IMG/VR virus record: IMGVR_UViG_3300017728_000002
Coordinates: 1 to 64,000 of that record
DNA: 64,000 bases
Strand: one strand, 5' to 3'
From: a virus
The notes beneath the pieces were generated by a model. It saw nothing but the letters and a program-made list of their open reading frames with translations. It was not told the DNA's origin and did no database searches. Shown here piece by piece: positions 8,499 to 14,703 of this stretch; position 1 is the first letter of the stretch, and every line of letters starts with the position of its first letter. The position numbers and the translations under genes were made by a program.

Positions 8499-8991
8499 GG
8501 TTGATGTCAGATTCCGCTACATTCAAAGCATCCTCGAGAACCTGTACCGTAAAGAGCTTGCGCTGTTGTGGGTCGTTGGTAGCAGGAGCTTCAGACTGTT
8601 CCCACAGATCAAGGTCATCTTCGGTCAAGTCTGGTGGAGGCGGAGGTGGAGGAGAGTGCTTGAGAGACTCTATCTCTGCTTCTAATGCTGCTATGGCTCT
8701 GTGACTGAGTTCAAGATGATGCTCTAAGTCTTGGCCTGTTTCTAGCAAGCCATCGATAGAGTTCTTTAAGTCACGCTTGACAGCAATATGAAGCCGACCT
8801 TCCTTACGGATGGTGTTCAGGTCTTTGCGAAGCTTCTTGTTGACCTCGGAGAGCTCATTGATGTAGTCATCAATAGCTACGTAGCCGTCAGACTCCGCTT
8901 TAACGCGTTGCCGGTGTGCGAAATATGAAGCTGTTGCAGCTAGAATGACGCAAATGGACAAGATGATGCCCAAGTAAAACATGTTAATCAT
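8479..8991 (-). CDS. Membrane-anchored coiled-coil protein with polyproline run (i-spanin-like or unrelated)
   Basis: 170 aa. One N-terminal membrane helix (FYLGIILSICVILAATASYF, residues 5-24) is followed by a long heptad-type coiled coil (about residues 40-105), a run of eight consecutive Pro-rich residues (SPPPPPPPDL near residue 115) and an acidic tail. Topology (short N-terminus in the cytoplasm, long coiled coil outside) is that of an inner-membrane spanin, and a lipoprotein that could be its partner lies 3 kb downstream in the same operon. The long acidic tail is not typical. The start overlaps the upstream stop (ATGATTAA); a second ATG lies three codons in. Confidence 0.6.
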   Translation of the reverse strand: MINMFYLGIILSICVILAATASYFAHRQRVKAESDGYVAIDDYINELSEVNKKLRKDLNTIRKEGRLHIAVKRDLKNSIDGLLETGQDLEHHLELSHRAIAALEAEIESLKHSPPPPPPPDLTEDDLDLWEQSEAPATNDPQQRKLFTVQVLEDALNVAESDINHGNSKS

Positions 8992-9205
8992 GGTGTAAAG
9001 AATTAGAGAGTTTTAGTGTTTGAATGTTTATGCCTTGTGCTGTGGCATTAGGCTCAATACGGAACTCGTTGAACATGTACTGTCCGACGATGTCCTTAGC
9101 TTCAGTTGGGTCGGTAGCCCATACTATTAAACCGGTGGGGAGATTGTTTGTGATGATTGAATAAGCCTGCTTAGCAGACCGAATGCGTGTAGAGAGTAGA
9201 GACAT
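8984..9205 (-). CDS. Hypothetical 73-aa protein
   Basis: I prefer ATG 9205 to the farther in-frame ATG at 9241, because 9205 is preceded on the minus strand by TTTCTCTACACC, a leader like those at other starts here. The protein has KQAYSIITNNLPTGLIVWATDPTEAKDIV in its middle; a small alpha/beta domain is likely. No family recognised. A promoter-like box (9242-9255) sits about 40 bp upstream. Confidence 0.6.
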   Translation of the reverse strand: MSLLSTRIRSAKQAYSIITNNLPTGLIVWATDPTEAKDIVGQYMFNEFRIEPNATAQGINIQTLKLSNSLHHD

Positions 9206-9241
9206 GGTGTAGAGAAATGAAGGAACGCTACCCCACACCAT

Positions 9242-9255
9242 AGTCTTCTTTTTAC
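9242..9255 (-). promoter_or_regulatory. Promoter-like box R0 (GTAAAAAGAAGACT)
   Basis: On the minus strand this reads GTAAAAAGAAGACT, matching the repeated consensus TAAAAAGAAGRCTTT of the small-gene cassettes. It is about 40 bp upstream of ATG 9205 and would start transcription of the whole 9.2-0 kb minus-strand operon. Confidence 0.45.
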
Positions 9256-10522
9256 GATATGGCGCGCATAGCGTATCGGGTGCTACTCAAAGGCAGCTAC
9301 ATTGTTTTTGCACCCTTATACAAGGGCTGTTCATGAGGAGTGTAAAAGGGGACGCCTTTGCGCCCCCTTCCACCTAACGACTTCGACCAATGACGACGAA
9401 GCCTACCTTTACCATGAGGGTGGAGAAAGAAGTAACTAAGCTATCAACACACCTATAGGGAGCTATCCTATAGTAACCTCGTGGTATACTGTGTGTCTTG
9501 CATGTGCACATACTGCTCTCCCAGTGACGTAAGCCCTGTTGTTATTGGAAAGCATACTTAGTTACTTCATTTGTATCTGTCGTAGCGTGCCTCGTCAGGT
9601 TTGCTACTAGTATTTCTAAGGTCTTCACCATTAAATAGATTTAAGCACATGCGTCCATGCACCGAGACGGTCAGTTATCTAAGCTGTTATCATTAGCTTG
9701 GTCACTAAATCCGGTTGTGTGACTCGCGGTCGTCAACCCGCCCAACAATGTCTATTCTACTTTGGTTGAAGAGGCCGATGTTGGACTGCCCCTGATGCTG
9801 TATGTAAAGGCAGCACGGCGAAACACCGCACTATATCTTCTATCAGTACTGCGTAGAGTACATCGTTGTTTCTCAGAGCTGCTAATCCTTAGGTTTGAAT
9901 AGAGCTATCTATTCCTAACTAGCATAACGTAAAACGATTGAAGACTGCCTATTCATGTTCCTTCAGCATTTGTGCGGGAGAGTGTACTGTGTCCGTAGAC
10001 GTCATAAACAGCTACACTCTCCCTAACCTGGTATACGTCAGGCTGACGTAGCAATCGAATAGATTCAGACATGAGAAGCGATTGCACCTCACATGTCCTA
10101 ATAGATAATGCACCCGAAGGCGACTTTTAGAATATGGACTGAATTGGATAACAAGGCACAGTCAAACCCCGTTTTTATAGACTTACACTATCAACACGCC
10201 TTCGAGTGATCAACTCTCCGTACCTATAATGGCAAACCCCTACTTTATCGGAGCTCCTGTCATGTCTTGCATCTAGAATACTGCTGGTCTTGGCTATATC
10301 CAGCACGTGTAAGTCCTGCCTTGTAGTAAGGCAGTTGTCGACGCAACCTCTGAATGACTTTAGAGAGTCAAACAGAGGCCACTTGTACGTTCAGGTACCA
10401 TTAGGTGATGGTTAATTTGGCTAACATCACCGACAAACCAAGAGGTGGCATAGCCTCTTATGCGTGTTTAAGTCCTGTCTAGACTACTCTCAGTTGACTG
10501 ACTCTAATCAGTCGGTTGAGAG
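9255..10522. ncRNA. Gene-free 1.27-kb stretch of dense inverted repeats, candidate large structured RNA
   Basis: No credible gene on either strand. About 20 stems follow one another, among them: 9255-9278, 9278-9315 (GGGTGC/GCACCC), 9346-9369, 9381-9401, a 12-bp perfect closing stem 9429-9440 with 9557-9568 enclosing a hairpin at 9453-9473, 9679-9701, 9713-9738, 9786-9813, 9897-9914, 9976-10023 (11-bp stem GGGAGAGTGTA), 10034-10050, 10051-10085, a 12-position stem with one non-canonical pair 10111-10122 with 10197-10208, 10282-10305, 10316-10334, 10347-10378, 10404-10431, 10440-10459, and 10487-10522. G.U-type compensation favours the plus strand at some stems (10487-10522, 9679-9701) and the minus strand at others (10111-10208, 9381-9401), so the strand is unresolved. 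The size and style recall large ornate phage RNAs such as GOLLD or ROOL; identity is not shown. Confidence 0.5.
10487..10522. terminator. Long hairpin at the 3' end of the kinase gene
   Basis: CTCTCAGTTGACTGA (10487-10501), loop CTCTAA, TCAGTCGGTTGAGAG (10508-10522). As plus-strand RNA all 15 positions pair, three of them G.U; as minus-strand RNA three adjacent A.C mismatches split the stem into two 6-bp parts. It overlaps the last codons and stop of the kinase gene, so it may end that transcript or belong to the structured region to its left. Confidence 0.45.
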
Positions 10523-11200
10523 CGTGGGGTACTCATCGGAGTCACTAACATGGTCAGTGTCTTGCCGATGGGAATCCTCTTTATCAAGTTCAGCTTGAAG
10601 CTGTCTATTTAGCGCCTCGTCACGTTCTGCTTCGACTGCGTTGTCTAAGCGGTGCTCCATCATAGCTTCGTTAAGCAGCCTGTCCTCCTCAAGGGCCTCA
10701 GCAACAGAAAGAGTAGTATCCTCATAGAAGGGAGTAACATTACCTTGCCTATCAAGAGACAAACAAAACCTATCATGCATCTTGTCTATAGTAGAGGAAG
10801 GAACATCATGGACAGAGATACCATCATGTCTGTTCTCCATGATGATGGTATGAATACGAAACTGCTGATCAGGTAGAAGCTCTTCATTGACTCGATTAGT
10901 GAAGTCAACGTAAGGCCACATCTCTTCAGTAGTGGTATTGGTGTTGTCTACAATGATGATACCGTCTGTATGCTTCATGTGCTTCATTTCATGAAGAGCA
11001 CAGATGAAGTCAGCTTGAGCTTGGGTATGGCAAGCAGCAAGCTTGGTAGCATCAAAGCAGTAGTTGCCAAAGTCATCAGTCATGAAGGTGTCAGCACTGA
11101 CGACACGCACGAAGCCCGGTGTGGACATGGCAACTAAGGTTTGAGCGAATGTGGATTTGCCTGAGCCAGGTAAACCGCGTAGGATGATTACTGTATTCAT
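10508..11200 (-). CDS. P-loop polynucleotide-kinase-like ATPase
   Basis: 230 aa. Residues 1-20 carry a textbook Walker A (LRGLPGSGKST), followed by VVSADTFM, an AxxH-type helix (LAACHTQAQADF) and IIVDNTNTTTEEMWPYV, the pattern of the T4 polynucleotide-kinase/AAA_33 family that phosphorylates nucleic-acid 5' ends or small substrates. The last 60 residues are an acidic, Glu/Asp/Arg-rich helical extension not needed by the fold. No phosphatase domain is present. The minus strand upstream of the ATG reads ACTCTCTAACCCTTAACAT. A role in RNA or DNA end repair during infection is likely but not proven. Confidence 0.85.
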   Translation of the reverse strand: MNTVIILRGLPGSGKSTFAQTLVAMSTPGFVRVVSADTFMTDDFGNYCFDATKLAACHTQAQADFICALHEMKHMKHTDGIIIVDNTNTTTEEMWPYVDFTNRVNEELLPDQQFRIHTIIMENRHDGISVHDVPSSTIDKMHDRFCLSLDRQGNVTPFYEDTTLSVAEALEEDRLLNEAMMEHRLDNAVEAERDEALNRQLQAELDKEDSHRQDTDHVSDSDEYPTLSTD

Positions 11201-11444
11201 ATGTTAAGGGTTAGAGAGTTGTATCTGAATGGGTATTGTATGGTGTAGAATTGTAATGCAGCATGTCAAAGAGCGGGTTGCTAAGTTGCATAATACAGAG
11301 TATTGTTTGGCTTGAGGTGCTTGCTAAGAAGGGGTGAAACAGGGTGTATATTGCTGCAACACACTCACAACCAATCAGTTAGGATGTGCATAACTCGTTA
11401 GCTTAAGCGGTATAGGCTTCTGTATAAGACTGCACCCCCCAAGC

Positions 11445-11461
11445 AAAGTCTTCTTTTAAAA
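11445..11461 (-). promoter_or_regulatory. Promoter-like box R1
   Basis: Minus strand TTTTAAAAGAAGACTTT, a close match to the cassette box consensus. It lies 245 bp upstream of the kinase start and reads towards it. Confidence 0.4.
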
Positions 11462-11464
11462 CCA

Positions 11465-11518
11465 GCAGTGCTTGGCAGCGTTTGGTAGTGCTTGTCAGGG
11501 CTTGCAGAGTAGTGCTTG
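11465..11518. repeat. Three iteron-like copies of CAAGCACTRC (minus strand)
   Basis: Plus-strand copies at 11465-11474 (GCAGTGCTTG), 11485-11494 and 11509-11518 (both GTAGTGCTTG) are spaced 20 and 24 bp apart. Related degenerate GGGCTTGC/GGCCTTGC units continue to about 11540. Such spaced repeats can bind a replication initiator or a regulator; neither is shown. Confidence 0.5.
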
Positions 11519-11573
11519 CTAGGCCTTGCATGGGCTGGGCAGGGCTGAGCCTGGGCTACGCGAGGCTGGCTGT

Positions 11574-11584
11574 GTTCTTTTTAG
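11574..11584 (-). promoter_or_regulatory. Promoter-like box R1'
   Basis: Minus strand CTAAAAAGAAC, a weaker match to the cassette box, placed directly after the stem-loop of the 11648 gene, the same order as in the other cassettes. Confidence 0.3.
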
Positions 11585-11595
11585 CAACGCTAAAC

Positions 11596-11619
11596 AGGCC
11601 ACCCGGTTAGGGGTGACCT
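11596..11619 (-). terminator. Stem-loop after the 11648 gene
   Basis: On the minus strand AGGTCACCC, loop CTAACC, GGGTGGCCT: a 9-bp stem that is complete only with one U.G pair on the minus strand, the direction of the gene that ends 28 bp before it. No U-tract follows. Confidence 0.5.
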
Positions 11620-11647
11620 GCGTAACGTGGCAAGAGCCGGAAGAACC

Positions 11648-11986
11648 TCAATCCGGCAAATCTATTGTTTTGACCTCGCGTTCATCAAACCACAAACGGT
11701 AATCAGAACCATCCTCGGCCGCAAATGCAGTGCACTGGCTGAGAATCCTCTTTTTACCGAGGGCTGTGTGAACCGGGTTGTTCAGGTCCAACATAGAAAT
11801 CCTCACAAGTTCCTCACTCACTACACCATTCTCTCCTGTTACGGAGAATCTAGCATAGCTCGTGCTCTTTGTGGGGTCTTTTGTGTTGACCTTCTCGCAA
11901 AAGTCTATCACAGTGGTAGGACAATGGCGTGTTGGAACCTTGGCAGTAGGCTGCTGGTCCACTTGGGGAGCAATTTGGTCGCTCAT
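11648..11986 (-). CDS. Hypothetical 112-aa early cassette protein
   Basis: I start it at ATG 11986 (MSDQIAPQV), preceded by CCCAACTACC on the minus strand. The farther upstream in-frame ATG at 12229 would run through the promoter boxes and the Arg-rich translation there looks non-coding. The protein has a Pro/Gln-rich N-terminus, then a likely small beta domain. Function unknown. Two promoter-like boxes lie 55-120 bp upstream and a stem-loop follows the stop. Confidence 0.6.
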   Translation of the reverse strand: MSDQIAPQVDQQPTAKVPTRHCPTTVIDFCEKVNTKDPTKSTSYARFSVTGENGVVSEELVRISMLDLNNPVHTALGKKRILSQCTAFAAEDGSDYRLWFDEREVKTIDLPD

Positions 11987-12041
11987 GGTAGTTGGGTGTG
12001 CCATTGGGATAGGTTTGCCCAAAGCACACGCTCCTGCACAG

Positions 12042-12060
12042 AAAAGTCTTCTTTTTAGAC
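12042..12060 (-). promoter_or_regulatory. Promoter-like box R2a
   Basis: Minus strand GTCTAAAAAGAAGACTTTT, 56 bp upstream of ATG 11986. Nearly identical to boxes R3-R5. Confidence 0.5.
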
Positions 12061-12090
12061 ATCCAGTTACGTCTTTGAGAATCAAGCCAC

Positions 12091-12103
12091 GTCTTCTTTT
12101 TAC
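12091..12103 (-). promoter_or_regulatory. Promoter-like box R2b
   Basis: Minus strand GTAAAAAGAAGAC, a second copy 49 bp from R2a, preceded like R4 and R5 by GCAAAGAC. The 11648 gene therefore has two tandem boxes. Confidence 0.45.
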
Positions 12104-12178
12104 AACAGGTCGTCTTTGCCTCCATTGGGCTGGCGCCCGTGGTTGCTGCTCGGCTCTTAGCACGAGTGTGCTGCTTAC

Positions 12179-12203
12179 CCCCACCACCCGAAGGTGGCAG
12201 GGG
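12179..12203 (-). terminator. UUCG-tetraloop stem-loop after the 12242 gene
   Basis: On the minus strand CCACC-TTCG-GGTGG with an outer CCCC/GGGG stem; the loop is the very stable C(UUCG)G tetraloop only on the minus strand, the direction of the gene it follows. No U-tract. Confidence 0.55.
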
Positions 12204-12241
12204 ATCGCGGCTACGAACATGGCAATCACTCTAATACGATT

Positions 12242-12526
12242 TTAGTTCACCCTCACGTACTGTAAAGTCTCACTATTCTTGATACGCAGCTTCAGAATAT
12301 CCAAGTCCTTATTGGAGATGGTCGCAGACCACATAGTATCACTAAGGGTATCATAGTCCTCATTCTGAATGACGCGCTCAATCTCAAGCTTTACAATTTG
12401 TGTACCTGCCAGCTTAGTACAAGAAACACTCCAAGAGGCTTTACTGGGAAGCATTGACTGCAACATGCCAATCTGATGTATGACATCGTCATGGGTTACA
12501 TGGTCTATTTCGTTGTTGCTCTTCAT
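12242..12526 (-). CDS. Hypothetical 94-aa early cassette protein
   Basis: Acidic small protein starting MKSNNEIDHVTHDDVIHQ, probably alpha/beta. No family recognised. The ATG is preceded by AACCTTTTACC. It has its own promoter-like box (12572-12590) and UUCG stem-loop (12179-12203), so it appears to be a single-gene transcription unit. Confidence 0.65.
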   Translation of the reverse strand: MKSNNEIDHVTHDDVIHQIGMLQSMLPSKASWSVSCTKLAGTQIVKLEIERVIQNEDYDTLSDTMWSATISNKDLDILKLRIKNSETLQYVRVN

Positions 12527-12571
12527 GGTAAAAGGTTAACAGGAGCGACGTTGCCCCTGCTATCCCCGAGC

Positions 12572-12590
12572 AAAGCCATCTTTTTAGACA
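12572..12590 (-). promoter_or_regulatory. Promoter-like box R3
   Basis: Minus strand TGTCTAAAAAGATGGCTTT, 46 bp upstream of ATG 12526, directly following the stem-loop of the preceding cassette. Confidence 0.5.
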
Positions 12591-12603
12591 TCCTATAAAG
12601 GGA

Positions 12604-12635
12604 GGAAACACAGGGAGCCGAAGCCCCCTGTTTCC
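12604..12635 (-). terminator. UUCG-tetraloop stem-loop after the 12651 gene
   Basis: Minus strand GGAAACAGGGGGC-TTCG-GCTCCCTGTGTTTCC: a long stem with small bulges and a C(UUCG)G loop on the gene's strand. Confidence 0.6.
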
Positions 12636-12650
12636 ATGTGTGTTGTACAA

Positions 12651-12860
12651 TTAGCGAAATGGGATCACGCGGTCAACGATGCGGCAAAGCATCAGACCGA
12701 CGTGGCCGTAGTGGTGTTCCAGGTTGTCCTGGATGTGACCGCACATCTCGGCGTAAGCCTCAAAGTGCTTACCGCCGGAGTGGTAGTCGCGATGCATGGC
12801 GCGATGCATGCGTGCGTACTCTTGGAGACCGCGGTACAGGTTGGTGATATGTTTAATCAT
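12651..12860 (-). CDS. Hypothetical 69-aa His-rich early cassette protein
   Basis: Starts at ATG 12860 (MIKHITNLYRGLQ); an in-frame GTG at 12869 is possible. Helical, with many His residues (HRAMHRDYHSGGKHF, GHIQDNLEHHYGHVG). The spacing does not fit a known zinc finger. Function unknown. It sits between its own box (12875-12896) and UUCG stem-loop (12604-12635). Confidence 0.6.
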   Translation of the reverse strand: MIKHITNLYRGLQEYARMHRAMHRDYHSGGKHFEAYAEMCGHIQDNLEHHYGHVGLMLCRIVDRVIPFR

Positions 12861-12874
12861 AGCTAGCACCTATT

Positions 12875-12896
12875 AAAGCCTTCTTTTTAGACACCC
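12875..12896 (-). promoter_or_regulatory. Promoter-like box R4
   Basis: Minus strand GGTGTCTAAAAAGAAGGCTT followed by T, about 15 bp upstream of ATG 12860; preceded by GCAAAGACG (to about 12910). If transcription starts just after the box the leader is very short. Confidence 0.5.
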
Positions 12897-12943
12897 TACA
12901 ACGTCTTTGCTGTGTTTGCTACGCACTCTCCATCCCACCCAAG

Positions 12944-12975
12944 CTGCCACTGACATGGGTTACATGTCAGGGCAG
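12944..12975 (-). terminator. Stem-loop after the 12992 gene
   Basis: CTGCC and TGACATG (12944-12957) pair with CATGTCA and GGCAG (12963-12975) around a 5-nt loop; a 12-bp stem with a small internal loop, 17 bp after the stop. Confidence 0.55.
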
Positions 12976-12991
12976 TCAAGGGCAGAATCAT

Positions 12992-13318
12992 TCAGGTCAA
13001 GCCCATGCCAAGCTCGGCACACGGCTGTGGCTCTGCTTCCTCTGGCTCAACTTCGACTACTTCAGCCGGAGCAAAGAAGATTCCACGCTTCCGCAGATTA
13101 GGGATGACAAATAGCATCATCATGTTGTCGCACTCGAGAAGACGCTTACCACGTCCCAAAGCAGGATGGTGTGCGTAAATCTCTGTGCGACGTGTGGTCA
13201 TGTTCGTGACACACTGCAAACTGTGAAAGCTTCCGCGCAAAACAGTATCTGCATGCTCCTTAGCTGTGGCCATTTTTTGTTCAAGGGGCAGGCTCTTCCC
13301 GGTTACATCTTCACTCAT
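12992..13318 (-). CDS. Hypothetical 108-aa early cassette protein
   Basis: I prefer ATG 13318 (MSEDVTGKSL), preceded by AACTCTTTTACC, over the in-frame ATG at 13351. The middle is basic (TRRTEIY, GRGKRLLE), the C-terminus is rich in Glu and Pro (VVEVEPEEAEPQ). No family recognised. Confidence 0.6.
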   Translation of the reverse strand: MSEDVTGKSLPLEQKMATAKEHADTVLRGSFHSLQCVTNMTTRRTEIYAHHPALGRGKRLLECDNMMMLFVIPNLRKRGIFFAPAEVVEVEPEEAEPQPCAELGMGLT

Positions 13319-13367
13319 GGTAAAAGAGTTGGCGCAAGCAACAGTGCTCACACACGCTCATCTCCAT

Positions 13368-13390
13368 AAAAGCCATCTTTTTAGACACCC
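13368..13390 (-). promoter_or_regulatory. Promoter-like box R5
   Basis: Minus strand GGTGTCTAAAAAGATGGCTT followed by TT, 50 bp upstream of ATG 13318. Together with the upstream GCAAAGACACC it can form a GACACC/GGTGTC stem. Confidence 0.5.
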
Positions 13391-13462
13391 TCATAGGTGT
13401 CTTTGCTCTTCAGCCTCAGCACCCAAGTCGTATGGGAGCCGGCAGCACCCAATAAAAAGGTA

Positions 13463-13495
13463 GAATCTCACCTACCCCGAAGGGCAGGTGGATTC
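13463..13495 (-). terminator. UUCG-tetraloop stem-loop after the 13505 gene
   Basis: Minus strand GAATC, CACCTGCCC, loop TTCG, GGGTAGGTG, GATTC. Pairing needs one G.U pair that forms only on the minus strand, and the loop is C(UUCG)G on that strand. Confidence 0.6.
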
Positions 13496-13504
13496 CAGTT
13501 TAGG

Positions 13505-13891
13505 TCAGAAGTCCAGTTCATCACTCATGTGATCCAACCATTCCTGTTCCTCTCGGTCCAGGTCCTCCCGTTCAGGGAAGATGATAACCTCACGAGGCTT
13601 ATCCGTACAGTTCCATGTTACGGTTACTCCAAGTTCCCGCTCAATCATCAGCACATCCTCATAGCAGATGAGCATACTCTCAAGAGAACGACCCCTGAAA
13701 CGGGCCATCGGCTCACTGATAGAGGTGACATGAACATTGTCCATACGCACCTCAAACAAATAATTGTACCTATAGTTTCCATCCTCATCAGGCGTGGGGA
13801 AAGCGACCAGTACATTAGCATCCTTACCTGTGAGGGTAGGATTCAAGAGCTGGGCCGAGACGTACTCGGCCATTTCTGTTATATGTTCCAT
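13505..13891 (-). CDS. Hypothetical 128-aa acidic early cassette protein
   Basis: First gene of the minus-strand early array. Alpha/beta protein with an acidic C-terminus (EREDLDREEQEWLDHM). No family recognised. A box-like sequence (13906-13922) lies just upstream and a UUCG stem-loop directly follows the stop. Confidence 0.65.
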   Translation of the reverse strand: MEHITEMAEYVSAQLLNPTLTGKDANVLVAFPTPDEDGNYRYNYLFEVRMDNVHVTSISEPMARFRGRSLESMLICYEDVLMIERELGVTVTWNCTDKPREVIIFPEREDLDREEQEWLDHMSDELDF

Positions 13892-13905
13892 AGCTCATCC
13901 CAACC

Positions 13906-13922
13906 GAAGTGCTCTTTTAACC
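13906..13922 (-). promoter_or_regulatory. Promoter-like box R6 (divergent)
   Basis: Minus strand GGTTAAAAGAGCACTTC, about 15 bp upstream of ATG 13891; the most diverged member of the box family. Confidence 0.35.
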
Positions 13923-14147
13923 CCAGGGGGTATCTGATGCTCCTCGCACTTGCGGGGGGCTTGATTCTAAGTGGTCCTCACACTCACTATTTTGAACTAC
14001 TCCCCCATTATTTTGAAGGGGGCTTTATATGTGTGTAAGAATCAAGGGGGTAGGGGGTACTTAAAGTCCTACGTATACGCCTACAAAACGTTGAATAAAA
14101 GAGCTGTATTACGTAATTGCGTGTTTTATGCGGAGTTATATTTGGAC
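13923..14147. other. Divergent intergenic region between early array and switch genes
   Basis: No gene supported. Contains the repeat TATTTTGAA twice near 13985-14010, a hairpin CCCCC/GGGGG around the second copy, and the promoter at 14117-14144. The two TATTTTG copies resemble -7 elements and may be plus-strand promoters. Confidence 0.4.
14117..14144 (+). promoter_or_regulatory. Bacteroidota-type promoter giving a predicted leaderless mRNA
   Basis: TTG at 14117-14119 and TATATTTG at 14137-14144, 17 bp apart, match the -33 TTG / -7 TAnnTTTG consensus of the Bacteroidota housekeeping sigma factor. The ATG follows at 14148, so the expected start site falls at or next to the start codon. Confidence 0.65.
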
Positions 14148-14393
14148 ATGCCTGCTTCGTCAATTATCCTTCCTAAGGAGTTGAGCCATTACAGTGTTGA
14201 AACTGTAGGTCTCGTTATTGAAGCCATTAAGTTGTACGGTTACAACACTGCCATCGGCAAGTTTGTCCTAGCTGGTTTTAATGACAGTATTGAGATCGCT
14301 TATGTCTTTTCTAAAGACAAGGATCTTCTTGAAACTGTTATGCAGCTGTTTGAAGAAAGGAAAAAAGGATCACTACTGTTACAGAACGTGTAG
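14148..14393 (+). CDS. Hypothetical 81-aa switch-region protein
   Basis: Starts MPASSIILPKELSHYS at ATG 14148; the upstream extension in the same frame crosses the promoter and is unlikely to be translated. Alpha/beta, with a Lys/Glu-rich C-terminal helix. The strong host-type promoter and leaderless start are features of lysogeny regulators, but I see no helix-turn-helix, so no function is assigned. Confidence 0.6.
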   Translation: MPASSIILPKELSHYSVETVGLVIEAIKLYGYNTAIGKFVLAGFNDSIEIAYVFSKDKDLLETVMQLFEERKKGSLLLQNV

Positions 14394-14556
14394 CGAGTAG
14401 AAGATGGCTGTAAGCTCTTTGTCTTCTATCTAATTCTTCTTTGTACTCTTTCAAGAGTTGTAGCAAGTTGGTTACTTGTTGTTCTTGTATTTGGTACTTC
14501 TTTTCAAGTACTTCAATCCTGTTCAGGATCTCTTGGCGGATACGGCGAGAGTACAT
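14338..14556 (-). CDS. Hypothetical 72-aa coiled-coil protein
   Basis: A basic start (MYSRRIRQEILNRI) leads into a heptad coiled coil (about residues 8-48: Leu/Ile/Val at a/d positions) and a hydrophobic end (VTVVILFSFLQTAA) that may be a tail anchor. It converges with and overlaps the preceding plus-strand gene by 56 bp. Function unknown. Confidence 0.55.
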   Translation of the reverse strand: MYSRRIRQEILNRIEVLEKKYQIQEQQVTNLLQLLKEYKEELDRRQRAYSHLLLATRSVTVVILFSFLQTAA

Positions 14557-14580
14557 TATGACAGAAGACAGACGTTAGAT

Positions 14581-14703
14581 GTGGCTTCGTCTAAACTTTC
14601 AAAACTTAGCAGCGTCACTATCGTTCCTCGCGAAGGCTACGCCTTCATTTTGGTTAAGAGAAAAGAATTAGTCTATGCTAACGCACGTAGAAGCTACGTG
14701 TAA
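14581..14703 (+). CDS. Doubtful 40-aa open frame (GTG start)
   Basis: GTG at 14581 opens a frame reading ASSKLSKLSSVTIVPREGYAF and ending RRSYV. It is lysine-rich and protein-like but short, uses a GTG start, and its end coincides with a hairpin. Could be real or chance. Confidence 0.25.
   Translation: MASSKLSKLSSVTIVPREGYAFILVKRKELVYANARRSYV
14684..14700 (+). terminator. Small hairpin followed by AT-rich sequence
   Basis: CACGTAG-AAG-CTACGTG, a perfect 7-bp stem, followed by TAATATTTG. Could end plus-strand transcription from the 14117 promoter. Confidence 0.4.

Larger units (their letters stand above)
11201..11647. other. Non-coding gap with iteron-like repeats
   Basis: No gene seen in 447 bp. 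It holds two promoter-like boxes (11445-11461 and 11574-11584, minus strand), a G/T-skewed stretch 11465-11570 made of degenerate repeats, a small hairpin TTTAGC-AAC-GCTAAA (11580-11594), and the terminator-like stem 11596-11619. Confidence 0.5.

Noticed and set aside
9255-10522. Cluster of tRNA genes
   Set aside because: I found no T-loop (GTTCRANNC) with matching acceptor stems on either strand.
9255-10522. Firm naming as GOLLD or ROOL RNA
   Set aside because: I cannot match conserved sequence blocks of these classes by eye; only size, stem density and phage context agree.
11987-12229. N-terminal extension of the 11648 gene to ATG 12229
   Set aside because: It would translate through two promoter-like boxes and a UUCG stem-loop; the downstream ATG at 11986 has a leader like other genes.
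12042-13390. CRISPR-like array from the repeated TAAAAAGAAGRCTTT boxes
   Set aside because: The spacing is irregular (about 50 to 500 bp), the intervals contain genes, and the copies are not identical; a promoter family explains them better.
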